Of a stretch of DNA of 46,659 nucleotides, positions 1 to 8,560 are shown in pieces (position 1 is the first letter of the stretch; the number at the start of each line of letters is the position of its first letter). The translations under genes and the position numbers were made by a program. Location of the stretch: assembly GCA_021801125.1 (NCBI GenBank), contig JAJYYI010000102.1:1-46659 (forward strand). The letters run 5' to 3'. The notes under the pieces were generated by a model. It saw only the letters and a program-made list of their open reading frames with translations. It ran no database searches and was not told where the DNA came from. This DNA comes from Deltaproteobacteria bacterium. Lineage in GTDB: Bacteria; Desulfobacterota; Binatia; Binatales; Binataceae.

Positions 1-81
1 GGCTGCGGCGTGCGAGTTGAAATCGCAGTACGGACACTTCGAACGGCAATATGGGATATGTACGTACAGTGAGAACGCCAC
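1..81 (-). CDS. hemW: HemW-like radical SAM protein, N-terminus only (cut by window edge)
   Basis: Reading the minus strand from a GTG at 81 gives 27 codons that run off the left edge. They contain the radical SAM signature CxxxCxxC as CRSKCPYC, preceded by LYVHIPY and followed by DFNS. This is the hallmark N-terminus of the HemN/HemW family, where the cysteines hold a 4Fe-4S cluster. Because the signature begins about 10 residues from the start, it resembles HemW (haem chaperone, often called coproporphyrinogen oxidase-like) rather than HemN, which has a longer leader. An in-frame TAG lies five codons upstream of a stretch without ATG, so the GTG is the best start; no strong ribosome site is visible. 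It is the last visible member of the minus-strand cluster, 213 nt after the dCMP deaminase. Confidence 0.85.
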   Translation of the reverse strand, partial: MAFSLYVHIPYCRSKCPYCDFNSHAAA

Positions 82-294
82 CGATAAACCGTTAGCGCGC
101 TATCGCCTCGCCCGCTTCGCCGGCGCGCCGGCGCCGTTGCCGGCGACGGCGGCGCCCCGCTCCAACTGGGAACCCGGAGAAGCAATCCTCTGGTGGCGGC
201 GATTTCCCTTTTCCATTGCCCCTCGCTCGCGCGCTTACGCGGAGTGGGAAGAGAAGATGAGCGGGCTGGCTATCAAGTTCAGCGCGTCGGATTC

Positions 295-762
295 CTAATT
301 CGTCTCGGGCTGTGGCAGCGTAACGCGCACGAGCTTGATACGGTCGTAGGCGATTAACTCCGCGATCGTATTAAGCTTGTATTCGGTCTCGTAGTAAATC
401 GTCCGAAGGCGCGTGTTGACCAACACCTTCAGGCAGTGAACGCAGGGCGTGTGGGTGACATAGATGTCCGCGCCGGCGATCATCACGCCGTTTTTGGCCG
501 CTTGGGAGATAGCGTTCATCTCCGCATGGATGCTTCTGTAGCAGTTAAGCTCGACCTCGCCCGCCGGAGTGCGTGACTCGTAAATCAAGCACCCCACGTC
601 GGTGCAGTGCGGGAAACCAGCCGGCGCGCCGTTGTAGCCAGTGGCCAGGATGCTGCGCTCGCGCACGATGACCGCGCCCACTTTGGCTCGGAGGCACGTG
701 GAACGCTCCGCCACGACGCGAGTGATGGTCATGAAATATTGGTCCCAACTCGGACGCTCCAT
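295..762 (-). CDS. Deoxycytidylate (dCMP) deaminase family protein
   Basis: A 155-residue zinc-dependent deaminase. HAE at residues 79-81 supplies the zinc histidine and catalytic glutamate, and PCVHC at 106-110 supplies the two zinc cysteines. The N-terminal VGAVIV and TGYNGAP segments and an extra Cys/His-rich stretch (PHCTDVGC, about 51-58) are typical of dCMP deaminase/ComEB proteins, which convert dCMP to dUMP for thymidylate synthesis. Length matches the family. It lies 94 nt downstream of the M50 protease gene on the same strand and could share its transcript. No odd features; whether the substrate is dCMP or another deoxycytidine compound cannot be told from sequence alone. Confidence 0.9.
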   Translation of the reverse strand: MERPSWDQYFMTITRVVAERSTCLRAKVGAVIVRERSILATGYNGAPAGFPHCTDVGCLIYESRTPAGEVELNCYRSIHAEMNAISQAAKNGVMIAGADIYVTHTPCVHCLKVLVNTRLRTIYYETEYKLNTIAELIAYDRIKLVRVTLPQPETN

Positions 763-856
763 TTGTTAGTGTCGCCCCCGCGTCACTGGAGCGTCGTCCC
801 GTACAAACGACAGCCGACCGCCTGGCGCTGCGGCCGCGCGGCGTATTGGCCCGCAG

Positions 857-1906
857 CTACATCGAGTGGAGCAGCGGCAGCGCATGTGCCCCGTGTGAGA
901 CAATTTCGTAGACTCGCTCGGCGGAACCTCCCGGCTCCGGCATGCTCAATGAAAATGGCACCGGGCTCAGCGTAATAATGAAGAGCACTATCGTAAGCCA
1001 AGCCAAAACTCGCCGCCCGGGATTAAGCGGAGTCTCCTGGTCGACCGCTCGGGGATGGCTGAGGCCCAAGAAAAGCAGCAGAAAACCCCACATCAGCCAG
1101 CCGTCCCAGTGCGGCAAGCCTAGCAGATGCTGCCCTCCGACAACTACGAAGCAGAGCAATACGAAGAGCCGCGATATCATCGCGTGGTTGCGCCCGAACA
1201 GCGCGTACACCACGTGACCGCCGTCAAGTTGGCCGACCGGCAGCAAGTTCAGCGACGTGATGAACAGCCCCAACCATCCGGCAAACGCTATAGGGTGGAG
1301 GTTGATCATCACCGAGTTCGGATCGACCCCTAGAAAATGGCGCGTCAGATACGAGAACAGCAAAGAGTCTCCCAACTCCAGGCCACCGAGGCTTTTATCC
1401 AACGGCGTTACGTCAGAAAGCCTCAGCCCGACGTAGACCGCAATGATCGCCGGAATCATTCCCGCCCACGGGCCGGCGGCGCCTACGTCAAACATCACGC
1501 GGCGTGACTGAGGCGGTGTCTTCATCCGGATGAAGGCGCCGAAGGTGCCGACCATGAACAGCGACGGAAACGGGACCGGAATGAAATACGGCAGGCTGGT
1601 GTTAACGCGATGGTAGCGGGCCGTCACGTAATGCCCTAGTTCGTGGCACAGTAGTATCATCATCAGCGCCAGCGAAAACGGCAGCCCCATCGAAAGCTCC
1701 CGCAGGCTCGACAACGGGTGCTCAGCCCCGGCCAAGTATGCCCCCGCCATCGTGGTGGTGAGCAGCGTCAGCAAAAACAAGACGAGGTTGAGAGGAGGGA
1801 TCGGCTTCCACAACTCGGTTTCGTCTGAGCGAGCTTGGGTACGTTGTTCAGGTGTGAAGCGCGGAATTTCCGTCAGAACGGGGGGCGAAAATTTCTCTTC
1901 GTTCAT
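857..1906 (-). CDS. Site-2 protease family membrane metalloprotease (M50)
   Basis: A 349-residue polytopic membrane protein. The zinc motif HELGH (88-92) sits inside a hydrophobic helix, and the second metal motif LLPVGQLDGGH (221-231) follows about 130 residues later, the arrangement of S2P/M50 intramembrane proteases. Further hydrophobic segments lie around residues 40-58, 145-160, 205-225 and 250-320. There is no PDZ domain, so this is not RseP; it belongs to the plain 'site-2 protease family' type found in many bacteria and plant chloroplasts (EGY1-like), whose substrates are mostly unknown. The start overlaps the stop of the SAM hydrolase gene by 4 nt (ATGA), implying translational coupling. 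Confidence 0.88.
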   Translation of the reverse strand: MNEEKFSPPVLTEIPRFTPEQRTQARSDETELWKPIPPLNLVLFLLTLLTTTMAGAYLAGAEHPLSSLRELSMGLPFSLALMMILLCHELGHYVTARYHRVNTSLPYFIPVPFPSLFMVGTFGAFIRMKTPPQSRRVMFDVGAAGPWAGMIPAIIAVYVGLRLSDVTPLDKSLGGLELGDSLLFSYLTRHFLGVDPNSVMINLHPIAFAGWLGLFITSLNLLPVGQLDGGHVVYALFGRNHAMISRLFVLLCFVVVGGQHLLGLPHWDGWLMWGFLLLFLGLSHPRAVDQETPLNPGRRVLAWLTIVLFIITLSPVPFSLSMPEPGGSAERVYEIVSHGAHALPLLHSM

Positions 1907-2715
1907 CGAACTACGTTAACCTCGACCGCGGTCCCTACTCGGGCGCGGAAGCGTCGCGCGGCGCTGCCATCGCGCACGGCGATCTCCAGCAACTCAAAGC
2001 TGCCAAACAACGCAAGTCCGCTGCCTGCGCCGCCCTCGGCGTAGGCGCGGACCATTTTCACGCGCGCTCTCGAGCCGATCTTAATCGAAACCCGGTGACC
2101 GGGAAAGCGCGTTAAGAAGCGGGCGAACTGATCGCGCGTGATGTTGCTTATGAGATTCCCGAAGTGATCGACATAGATGACGGCGCCGCACAGCTTCTCC
2201 CCACGCCGCTCGGGTGTCGCCAGGTTTAGGCGGCAAAGATCGGTTGCGGCGGGCCCGAGGGCCCGAATTGCCACGCCGCGCCATAGGTAAGCCGCCGCCG
2301 GCGCGAATATGTCGCGGCCGTGGAAGGTGTCGCTGACCGGTTCCAGGCGATAGCGCGGGGCGGTGAGTTCCACCGCGCGCTTGATTTTGGCCTGCTCGGC
2401 GGCAAGCCAGAGAACCCCGTTATCCGGGCCCACCAGACGCGCGCCGGCCTCAGTCTCTATAGCCACGGCCCGCCGCGCGCTTCCAACCCCCGGGTCCACG
2501 ACGGCCAGGAAGATCGTGCGTCGTGGAAAAAATCGCCATGACTCGCGCAGCGCAAGAGCCCCGGCGCCCACGGACTGCGGCGGGACTTCGTGGGTCAGGT
2601 CGATGACCTGCGCGGACGCCGCGATGCGGGCAATCACCCCCTTCATTACGCCGACGTAGTGGTCGCGCGTGCCGAAGTCGCTAAGTAAGGCGATTGGCGC
2701 CCTTGCGTTTCGCAT
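1903..2715 (-). CDS. S-adenosylmethionine hydrolase (DUF62 / SAM hydroxide adenosyltransferase)
   Basis: About 270 residues. The N-terminus IALLSDFGTRDHYVGVMKG, the LTHEVPP segment, VVDPGVGS, GPDNGVLW and the C-terminal HFGNLISNI are the conserved blocks of the DUF62 family, in which an Asp/Arg/His set activates water to split SAM into adenosine and methionine; the halogenase relatives are far rarer. I place the start at the ATG at 2715 because the protein core begins seven residues later; a further in-frame ATG at 2739 would add eight residues. Both starts lie inside the end of the upstream deoxyhypusine-synthase-like gene, and the stop overlaps the M50 start by 4 nt, so the three genes look like one translationally linked unit. 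Confidence 0.88.
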   Translation of the reverse strand: MRNARAPIALLSDFGTRDHYVGVMKGVIARIAASAQVIDLTHEVPPQSVGAGALALRESWRFFPRRTIFLAVVDPGVGSARRAVAIETEAGARLVGPDNGVLWLAAEQAKIKRAVELTAPRYRLEPVSDTFHGRDIFAPAAAYLWRGVAIRALGPAATDLCRLNLATPERRGEKLCGAVIYVDHFGNLISNITRDQFARFLTRFPGHRVSIKIGSRARVKMVRAYAEGGAGSGLALFGSFELLEIAVRDGSAARRFRARVGTAVEVNVVR

Positions 2716-3757
2716 CGCGTTTGTCGAGTCGATGTGCAACTTGTGGTCCGTGGTCGTGACTCGCGTTGGTGAGCTGCGGACCGGCCCCGCCGCGTCTTTT
2801 CCCTAAGCGCTCCGACGGCCCGATTTCCTCGCCGATCGCGGCGCAGAGCAAGGGGAACATGAGTTCGTGATGGCCGGTTAGCAATATACCCTGTCCACCG
2901 CCTGCTGTGGGACGCTCGACCACGTTCACGCGCGGCCGATAGTGGCGAACGAAGTCCATGTCGGCGGCCGTGAAATTGTCCACCTTGGCGCCGAGATTTC
3001 GCGCGAGGTTGAGCGCTTTGAGAAACACCTCCGGCATGATCACGGCGGAGCCCAGATTAAGCACTACGCCGCGCGCGAGCCGGCTCACCACCGCCGTCAA
3101 GCGATGGAAATCATTCATGCTGGCTTGGCCGATCGCCGCTCCATCGGCCTGCGGATGCATATGAACGATATCGGCGCCGAGCGCAACGTGGACGGTGACC
3201 GGAACGCCCTGCTCGTACGCGCAGGCGAGCACGCTGCTCTCGCGATGCTTAAGGCGACGGCGCGAAATTTCGCGGCCAACCACCTCGCCCAACCCCGTGC
3301 CTTCATGCGCCGCGCTCGCCGCCGCTTGACTCAAAAATGAGCCCGTCTCATCCGCCATCCCAAATCGACCTTCGGCGAGCCCGGCGCCGACGTCTTCAGA
3401 CGTGCGGCCGGCCAGAGCCAGTTCGAAATCGTGGATCATGAAGGCGCCGTTGCATCCTATCGCGCTTAGGATTTTGTCGCGCACGAGTTCGCAGATTAGC
3501 GGACCTAGGCCGGTTTTTATAGGATGCGCTCCGCTCAAAAGAAGAAACACGCGGCCGCTTCGGCGGGCGCGGGCGATTTTCTGCGCTAAAACCCTAAGGT
3601 CGCGCGCCGCATAAATGTTCGGCAGGGCGTCGAGAAAATCCCGCACGCTCGCCCCTGCCGCCAGCGGGCGCGCAAGCTGCTCGCGCCTAACCAGCCGCGA
3701 CAAGGTCGCGAGCTTTTCAACGCGCGCGTTGCGCGGATTGATTGAAGTAAACTTCAT
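2681..3757 (-). CDS. Deoxyhypusine-synthase-like protein
   Basis: About 358 residues. The segments GAHPIKTGLGPLI, GCNGAFMIHDFELAL, RTSEDVGAGL, FGMADETGSF, HMHPQADGAAIG, NLGSAVIMPEVFLKALN and RPRVNVVERPT match the bacterial deoxyhypusine-synthase-like family, which keeps the NAD-binding Rossmann core of deoxyhypusine synthase. The C-terminus after GHHELMFPLL is a basic, low-complexity tail; I cannot see the usual C-terminal active-site segment carrying the catalytic lysine of the eukaryotic enzyme. Bacteria lack eIF5A, so the substrate is unknown; polyamine chemistry such as homospermidine formation is a family-level guess. Start chosen at the ATG at 3757, which has GGAAAG five bases upstream. 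Its end overlaps the SAM hydrolase gene by 35 nt. Confidence 0.75.
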   Translation of the reverse strand: MKFTSINPRNARVEKLATLSRLVRREQLARPLAAGASVRDFLDALPNIYAARDLRVLAQKIARARRSGRVFLLLSGAHPIKTGLGPLICELVRDKILSAIGCNGAFMIHDFELALAGRTSEDVGAGLAEGRFGMADETGSFLSQAAASAAHEGTGLGEVVGREISRRRLKHRESSVLACAYEQGVPVTVHVALGADIVHMHPQADGAAIGQASMNDFHRLTAVVSRLARGVVLNLGSAVIMPEVFLKALNLARNLGAKVDNFTAADMDFVRHYRPRVNVVERPTAGGGQGILLTGHHELMFPLLCAAIGEEIGPSERLGKRRGGAGPQLTNASHDHGPQVAHRLDKRDAKRKGANRLT

Positions 3758-3769
3758 GTCGCTTTCCAA

Positions 3770-4184
3770 GCCGGCAGACAGCCGGCACGTTTCTGTCGCA
3801 CCTCAGCAAGGCTAGTGCCTAGCGCAATTCGCGCGCAGATCTTACGCGTATCGGCATAGACATCCGACACGCCAGGGTCACGCGCGCTCGGCTTGGGCGG
3901 GGGCTGGGGCGTCGTGATAGCTGTACGGCCTGGTTACGGCGCGCGAGCAGGACCTCGTAGCGCGCAATTTGTCGACAACTAAGGCCTAAGGCACGCAACG
4001 CATGGCCCAGCCTCGCCCCGCCTATGCCGGCTATCGCCAGGAATGGCGCGAGATTGTTGCCGCGGCCGTCAGCCGGTAAGGCCAGAGAGCTATGCGGCCT
4101 GAACGGCCCGAGTAAAACGGAGTGACTCGGTGCAAAACCGCAAGCTTGGCATCGGGGGCGCGAGACATTAGACTTCAGGTTAGG
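3770..4184. other. Intergenic region without a supported gene
   Basis: This stretch separates the divergent deoxyhypusine-synthase-like and LysM genes, so both promoters should lie here. An open frame on the minus strand (3819-4439) has arginine/proline-rich, database-unlike composition and runs into the LysM gene, so I treat it as a shadow. I looked for RNase P, SRP and 6S RNA landmarks and saw none. Confidence 0.5.
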
Positions 4185-5207
4185 ATGGGCTGTGTTTGCA
4201 CGAGCAGCGGGGCTCATACGCCGGGCGTGACCCGCTTGGCAGTGATTGGGGTTTTGCTGACTCTTCTGGCGGTGCCGTTGCGTGCGGAGCCTCCGGTTCT
4301 GACCGAAGAAAATCTGGCGCCCGCTCGGACCGCGCCGTCCGCTGCGGCAGGCGAGCGGTCGCCTGCGCCGAGGCCGGTGAACACCCCTGCGGCAAAGCCG
4401 GAGCTTGCCAAACCGCCCGCGGACCATCAGGAAACTCACGCCGCCGCGCCGCCAGGCCCGCAGAGCATGACGGATTTCTCGTACGTGATACGGTCGGGCG
4501 ATTCGTTGTCTTCGATTGCAGCGCTATTCCACATCGAGACCGCTGACCTGCTGCGAGTCAATCATGTTACCCCGGAAACGGTGCTCCAGGTAGGCCAATC
4601 GCTACGCATCCCGAATCCTTTCGCCGCGCAGGTGCGCCAGCTCACGGAAGAGGTAGGGGAACTCCAGCGTGATTTGAGACAGGCGCGAAGCAAGATCAGC
4701 TCGCTTGACAAGGAAATCCACGCCACCGACGCCCGCAACAGCGAGTTGGTGAGCTTCAACCGCGCGCTACAGCACGATGTCCGCGTTCTTCCGTGGTGGC
4801 GTACCGCAACCATCAGCGCGACCGTGGTCAGCGCGGCGATGTTCATCATTTCATTGTTGGCGGTCCTGGAATGGCGCCGCCTTCGGACGCGTGTCTTTGC
4901 GCTGGTTGAGGCGAACGAATCGCTCCGCCGGTTGGATCATAAATACCGCCTTCTGTTGGCTAAGGCTGAGCTTCGCTTGCAGCAGATTTATGGTCGCCGG
5001 CGAGGCGTGGATCCCTCCTCAGCGCAGGCGGGAAAGACGCCTGAAGAATTCGAGTTGGAGCAATACAGTCAGGAACTCAAGCAAACCCTGGAAGCTGAAC
5101 TTGTGCGGCTGGGCCTGGCGCCGCCGGGGAACTACAAGCGCTCGCGCCTGCGTGAGATTCTGGCCGGGTCGGGCGCCTCGGAGGCCACCCGGTATAGTCG
5201 AAGATAG
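4185..5207 (+). CDS. LysM-domain protein with coiled coil and one membrane anchor
   Basis: About 340 residues. A hydrophobic N-terminal signal segment (TRLAVIGVLLTLLAVPLRA) is followed by a proline/alanine-rich linker, then one LysM peptidoglycan-binding module beginning YVIRSGDSLSSIAALF and ending QVGQSLRIPNPF. Next comes a charged coiled coil (about 60 residues), a transmembrane helix (ISATVVSAAMFIISLLAVLEW), and a charged helical cytoplasmic tail. The layout suggests a cell-envelope protein that touches peptidoglycan outside and something else inside. I chose the ATG at 4185, preceded by AGGTTAGG; a GTG at 4227 would give a cleaner signal peptide and is a fair alternative. Not recognised as a named protein. 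Confidence 0.75.
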   Translation: MGCVCTSSGAHTPGVTRLAVIGVLLTLLAVPLRAEPPVLTEENLAPARTAPSAAAGERSPAPRPVNTPAAKPELAKPPADHQETHAAAPPGPQSMTDFSYVIRSGDSLSSIAALFHIETADLLRVNHVTPETVLQVGQSLRIPNPFAAQVRQLTEEVGELQRDLRQARSKISSLDKEIHATDARNSELVSFNRALQHDVRVLPWWRTATISATVVSAAMFIISLLAVLEWRRLRTRVFALVEANESLRRLDHKYRLLLAKAELRLQQIYGRRRGVDPSSAQAGKTPEEFELEQYSQELKQTLEAELVRLGLAPPGNYKRSRLREILAGSGASEATRYSRR

Positions 5208-5638
5208 CCCGCGAACAGCATCGGTTTGATGGCACGCGGCACATCTTAAATCAAGCCGGTTGCCACGGGTCCTTTTGGTCCCAGCGCTCTGTTAAGTTCG
5301 CGTATGAACTTCTTGGCCAGTGCGCGCGGCGATCCGGCCAATGCCTTTTTGCCACTGAAATCAGTTTTCGGATAGGTTGATGAGGTGCTTGCCCGCTGCG
5401 CGCTGTATACTGCTGACGTTGAGCGTGTGCGTCCCTTTCCTGAAGAGCATATCCGGAAAGCAGGCGAAGCAGCCGGCGGTCTAACTCGTCTTCCAGCTTG
5501 CCGAAGCGAATGTTCCTATCATAACGACGCTATGTTTCTGTGGCAGATGGGGTAAAGGCACGGTCGCGCGTGAAGCTTAACGAAAGCAAAAGGGCAGAGA
5601 CTCTAGCCCCATAAAGAGTCCGAGGTTGGGCTGGAGGG
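5208..5638. other. Intergenic region without a supported gene
   Basis: No open frame longer than a few dozen codons shows protein-like composition, and I see no tRNA, clear terminator or repeat. It presumably carries the promoter of the following gene. Short partial frames such as one beginning near 5303 end too soon to support a gene. Confidence 0.45.
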
Positions 5639-6640
5639 ATGCTGAACGCAGGTCGCGAACGCTCGACACGCAAGAGCGCGGTGGCTTCTCAATTTGAAGT
5701 TTCATCGTTTCGGTCCGCTCCGACTTCCGCCTGGGGTCTGTTGACTCGCGCCTTAGCTGCAAGCGGAAAATCGCACGGTCGGTCGGCATGGCGTGCACGC
5801 CCGCATCGGTGTGATCCGTCGCTCGCCGCTTCGCAGCGGGCTTGGTGCTGGCTCGCCTTGGTCTTTCTTTGCGTTTGGCTGTGGCAGGGTTGCTCGTTCG
5901 ACCAGACGCACCTTAAGTTTTGGTCGAAAAAGTCGTCGGGGCCGCCACCTGCCAATGAGGAACAGTCGCGGGCGCCCGAACCGGCATCCGAGGGCAACTC
6001 TTTTTCCGTCCATATTGAGTATGCCGAGAAGCGAGATTTTCTGCGCTCGTTGACGGTTTTCGAGTATCAGAGGGCGCAGCTTTTGATGGCGAAACGCTCT
6101 TCTGACGGTCATACGCGCTCGCTCGTGCGCTTTAGTGGTGGCACCATGATATGGCGAATCGAGCCCAAGCCGGTCAAGCGAACGCTGTTATCGCGTGCCT
6201 CTCCGTTCTCGGTTCTGTCGGATATTCCTGTGGCAAACGTCAACGGCGAGTTGCGTGTCGAGACCGTTGCTTATGGCAAGCTGCCGCGCGGGTTGATCCA
6301 AAGTCTGCCCGAGTCAGGTCCGCCGGATCCGTTGGAGACGGGCGAGTATTACATGGTCAAGGTCGAGCGGGCGTTCGGCGTGACCAGCTTCCAGGTCGTT
6401 AGGCTTGACCCCGGCGGCGAGATCGTGGTCTACGATGCCGATCCGCGCGCCGGTGACAGTTACGAGCTTTGCTGCGACGTCTCCTCCGGCTTTTTGGCCG
6501 CGCCAGGCTTCACGCAGAACGAGCAGCACAATGCCGGGGAGACGGAACCCGGGGAGGGCGAGAAGCCGGCCACCGACAGAGACCGTGAAGGTTCGTCGAC
6601 CCTCCCGAGCTCCACGGCGGTGCCGGCGGGTGGCCCTTAG
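5639..6640 (+). CDS. Putative lipoprotein of unknown function
   Basis: A 333-residue frame. Residues around 70-88 form a hydrophobic segment ending LWQGC, a lipobox-like site where the cysteine would be lipidated after signal peptidase II cleavage. The sequence after it is an acidic, extracytoplasmic-looking domain without a recognised motif, ending in a low-complexity Glu/Gly/Pro tail. The roughly 70 residues before the signal segment are unusually long and Ser/Arg-rich. The true start is probably further in, for example at an in-frame TTG near 5738, but no good ATG exists there; GGAGGG abuts the 5639 ATG with no spacer. It follows the LysM gene on the same strand, both envelope-related. Confidence 0.55.
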   Translation: MLNAGRERSTRKSAVASQFEVSSFRSAPTSAWGLLTRALAASGKSHGRSAWRARPHRCDPSLAASQRAWCWLALVFLCVWLWQGCSFDQTHLKFWSKKSSGPPPANEEQSRAPEPASEGNSFSVHIEYAEKRDFLRSLTVFEYQRAQLLMAKRSSDGHTRSLVRFSGGTMIWRIEPKPVKRTLLSRASPFSVLSDIPVANVNGELRVETVAYGKLPRGLIQSLPESGPPDPLETGEYYMVKVERAFGVTSFQVVRLDPGGEIVVYDADPRAGDSYELCCDVSSGFLAAPGFTQNEQHNAGETEPGEGEKPATDRDREGSSTLPSSTAVPAGGP

Positions 6641-6710
6641 CGCGTACGCTCGGCGCGCGCGTTCGCTAAGCCATCCGCATCCCGCTGCGTAAGAGGCGCG
6701 CAGAACGAGC

Positions 6711-8291
6711 CTAGATTTTCAGGAAAAGGTCGCGCGCGCTCTCGGCTACTAAATTGGAAACCGAGGTTGTTTTATCTGCCAATTGGGTCAGGGTCGAGAT
6801 CCGGTTAGCCCCCGAATCGACCAGCACCGCGAAGAGCGTGAAGTCAAGGTCGTGCTTGACCTGCTGGAAATGAGCAAGCCATTGCGGGCTAACCTCGCAT
6901 TCTCCGTCGGTGATCAAGACGAGGTCAGCGCGCTTGAGCGCCTTGTCTTGAAGCAAGGCCATCGCTGCTGTCAGCGGCGCTTCGAAATCGGTGCCACCGC
7001 CCGGGAAGTACTCGGCCAAATCGAGGACCTTTTTTAGAGCAGGTTCGTAGTGCCGTTCGCGGTTGAGGTGGAAGATGCGCAAGCTCTGCGGTCCGGCCGA
7101 GAAGAGCACGGCGCGAAACAGCCGGCGTCGGCGCCGCGCGATGTCCAATAGCGTGAGCGTGAGCGCCTTTGCCCAGAGTTCCTTCTCGCCGGTCATCGAC
7201 GAGCTGACGTCGAGGCAGACGATCATCGGACCTTTGCCCTTTTCCTCGTCCTGACGCAAATGGTATTGCAGCAAAGTGCCCTCGAGCAGCCGGCGCTTGA
7301 ACTCGGTGCGCAGCGCGCCATTGCTGAGCGCCAGCAGTTCGGTCGGGATGAGCCGAGCGACCTCGGCGCCGCGGGTGATGTCGTAGGTTTCCGCCGCACC
7401 ACGGTCCAGAAAGTCGCGCCTGATCGCGCGCGTAACCTGCTTAAAGCGGCCCACCAGGCGTGCTAATTTCCCGAGCTTGGGATTTTTCGCCAACCTGCGC
7501 CCAAGTTCGAGGCGCTCGGCCGCCGAGAGCCTGGTGGCGGAGCTGAACTCCAGGCCCACGTGGTAGGCGTCCTCAGCGACCTGCTCGATCTTTTTAGCCA
7601 GTTCGGCGCTTTCCAGCTCTAGCCGGCCGAGCTCGGCCCGTCGGACCTGCTGGAGCGCTGCTTCCAAACGGCGAGCTTTCTGGTTGAGGCGAGCCTCGCT
7701 GACCTGGGCGGCGCGCTCGGCGGCCTGCTCAAGGGCTCGCGCGTTTTGCTTGGTCGCGGCCTGTTCGTCCGGCTGCGCCTGCTCGGCAATCTCGTGTGCG
7801 TTTTTCAGCGCGGTGGCCCACTCATCCACCTCGTCTTCCTGACGTTCCAGGTCCCAAAGCTCTAGCATATCGCGCCGATTGACTAGCCGTTCGCTGCGAA
7901 TCAGTTCCAGCGTCTGTTGACTCAGCACGAGCGCCGCGATCGCCGCCTTATCCTCCTCGAGCACCGTGCGCTCGCGCAACGCGGCGAAGGCAGGCGAGGT
8001 CAACAGGCGTTGCAATATCATGCGGTTGAGCGCAGCGCTCGGTCTTGTCTCGGCCGGATCGCGCCAAGCCACGTTGTACTTGAACAGAGCGCAGAACAGG
8101 TCTTGAGTGAGCGCGGCGAAATGGGGTATCAGGTTAGCGCCGGAGTCGAGCAGACCGGATGCGCTGGGAGCTTGTTCCACAATCTGACGCCACGCGCCGC
8201 GGTCGTAGACGTCGCTCTCAATCCATGCGTCAAGCTGCGCTACCGCCGGAATATAGGGCCGCTTGTTCCGCTTATTTTTACGTCCTACCAC
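6711..8291 (-). CDS. VWA-domain protein (ViaA/CoxE-like)
   Basis: 526 residues. The C-terminal third is a von Willebrand A domain with a complete metal-binding MIDAS site: DVSSS, a threonine in GGGTDFEAPL, and the aspartate in ITDGEC. The middle is a long charged helical region rich in Ala/Glu/Arg (about 150-280), probably a coiled coil. The architecture, helical N-terminal part then VWA, resembles ViaA and CoxE-type proteins that act with MoxR/RavA AAA+ ATPases as chaperones for metal enzymes. No MoxR gene is in this window, so the partner would be elsewhere. It is transcribed divergently from hrcA. Confidence 0.75.
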   Translation of the reverse strand: MVGRKNKRNKRPYIPAVAQLDAWIESDVYDRGAWRQIVEQAPSASGLLDSGANLIPHFAALTQDLFCALFKYNVAWRDPAETRPSAALNRMILQRLLTSPAFAALRERTVLEEDKAAIAALVLSQQTLELIRSERLVNRRDMLELWDLERQEDEVDEWATALKNAHEIAEQAQPDEQAATKQNARALEQAAERAAQVSEARLNQKARRLEAALQQVRRAELGRLELESAELAKKIEQVAEDAYHVGLEFSSATRLSAAERLELGRRLAKNPKLGKLARLVGRFKQVTRAIRRDFLDRGAAETYDITRGAEVARLIPTELLALSNGALRTEFKRRLLEGTLLQYHLRQDEEKGKGPMIVCLDVSSSMTGEKELWAKALTLTLLDIARRRRRLFRAVLFSAGPQSLRIFHLNRERHYEPALKKVLDLAEYFPGGGTDFEAPLTAAMALLQDKALKRADLVLITDGECEVSPQWLAHFQQVKHDLDFTLFAVLVDSGANRISTLTQLADKTTSVSNLVAESARDLFLKI

Positions 8292-8511
8292 TGCGATTTG
8301 TCGCTTGACCTCTGCCCTCTTGGGCGCCGTATTGACCGTCGGCTTTCGTTGTTCCGTCGGCCGTCGGACTGTTTGTTCGAAGGTCGCTGGCTCACCATTG
8401 GCTGCGGGCTTCGCGTGACTTGAATAGTGGGGTCAACATGGGGCAAAATCTCGCCTGAATAAATCTTGTACGGCGGTTGAAAACCCGCTAACCAAAGAGC
8501 TAGCCCGTAAG

Positions 8512-8536
8512 GGTCGTCGGCGCGGCGCCGACGACC
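8512..8536. promoter_or_regulatory. Perfect 12-bp inverted repeat just upstream of hrcA
   Basis: GGTCGTCGGCGC is followed, after a single central G, by its exact complement, 24 nt before the hrcA ATG. It does not match the CIRCE operator. It could be an operator, a leader hairpin in the hrcA mRNA or a terminator without a U-tract; the position favours a role in hrcA expression. Confidence 0.45.
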
Positions 8537-8560
8537 TCAACGGAAGGGCAGCTTGGTGTC

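Noticed and set aside
17-298. 93-codon plus-strand frame at the left edge
   Set aside because: It runs opposite to the HemW start (radical SAM cysteine motif on the minus strand) and has no family features.
3819-4439. 206-codon minus-strand frame opposite the LysM gene start
   Set aside because: Arg/Pro-rich, overlaps the signal sequence of a better-supported gene and has no motif.
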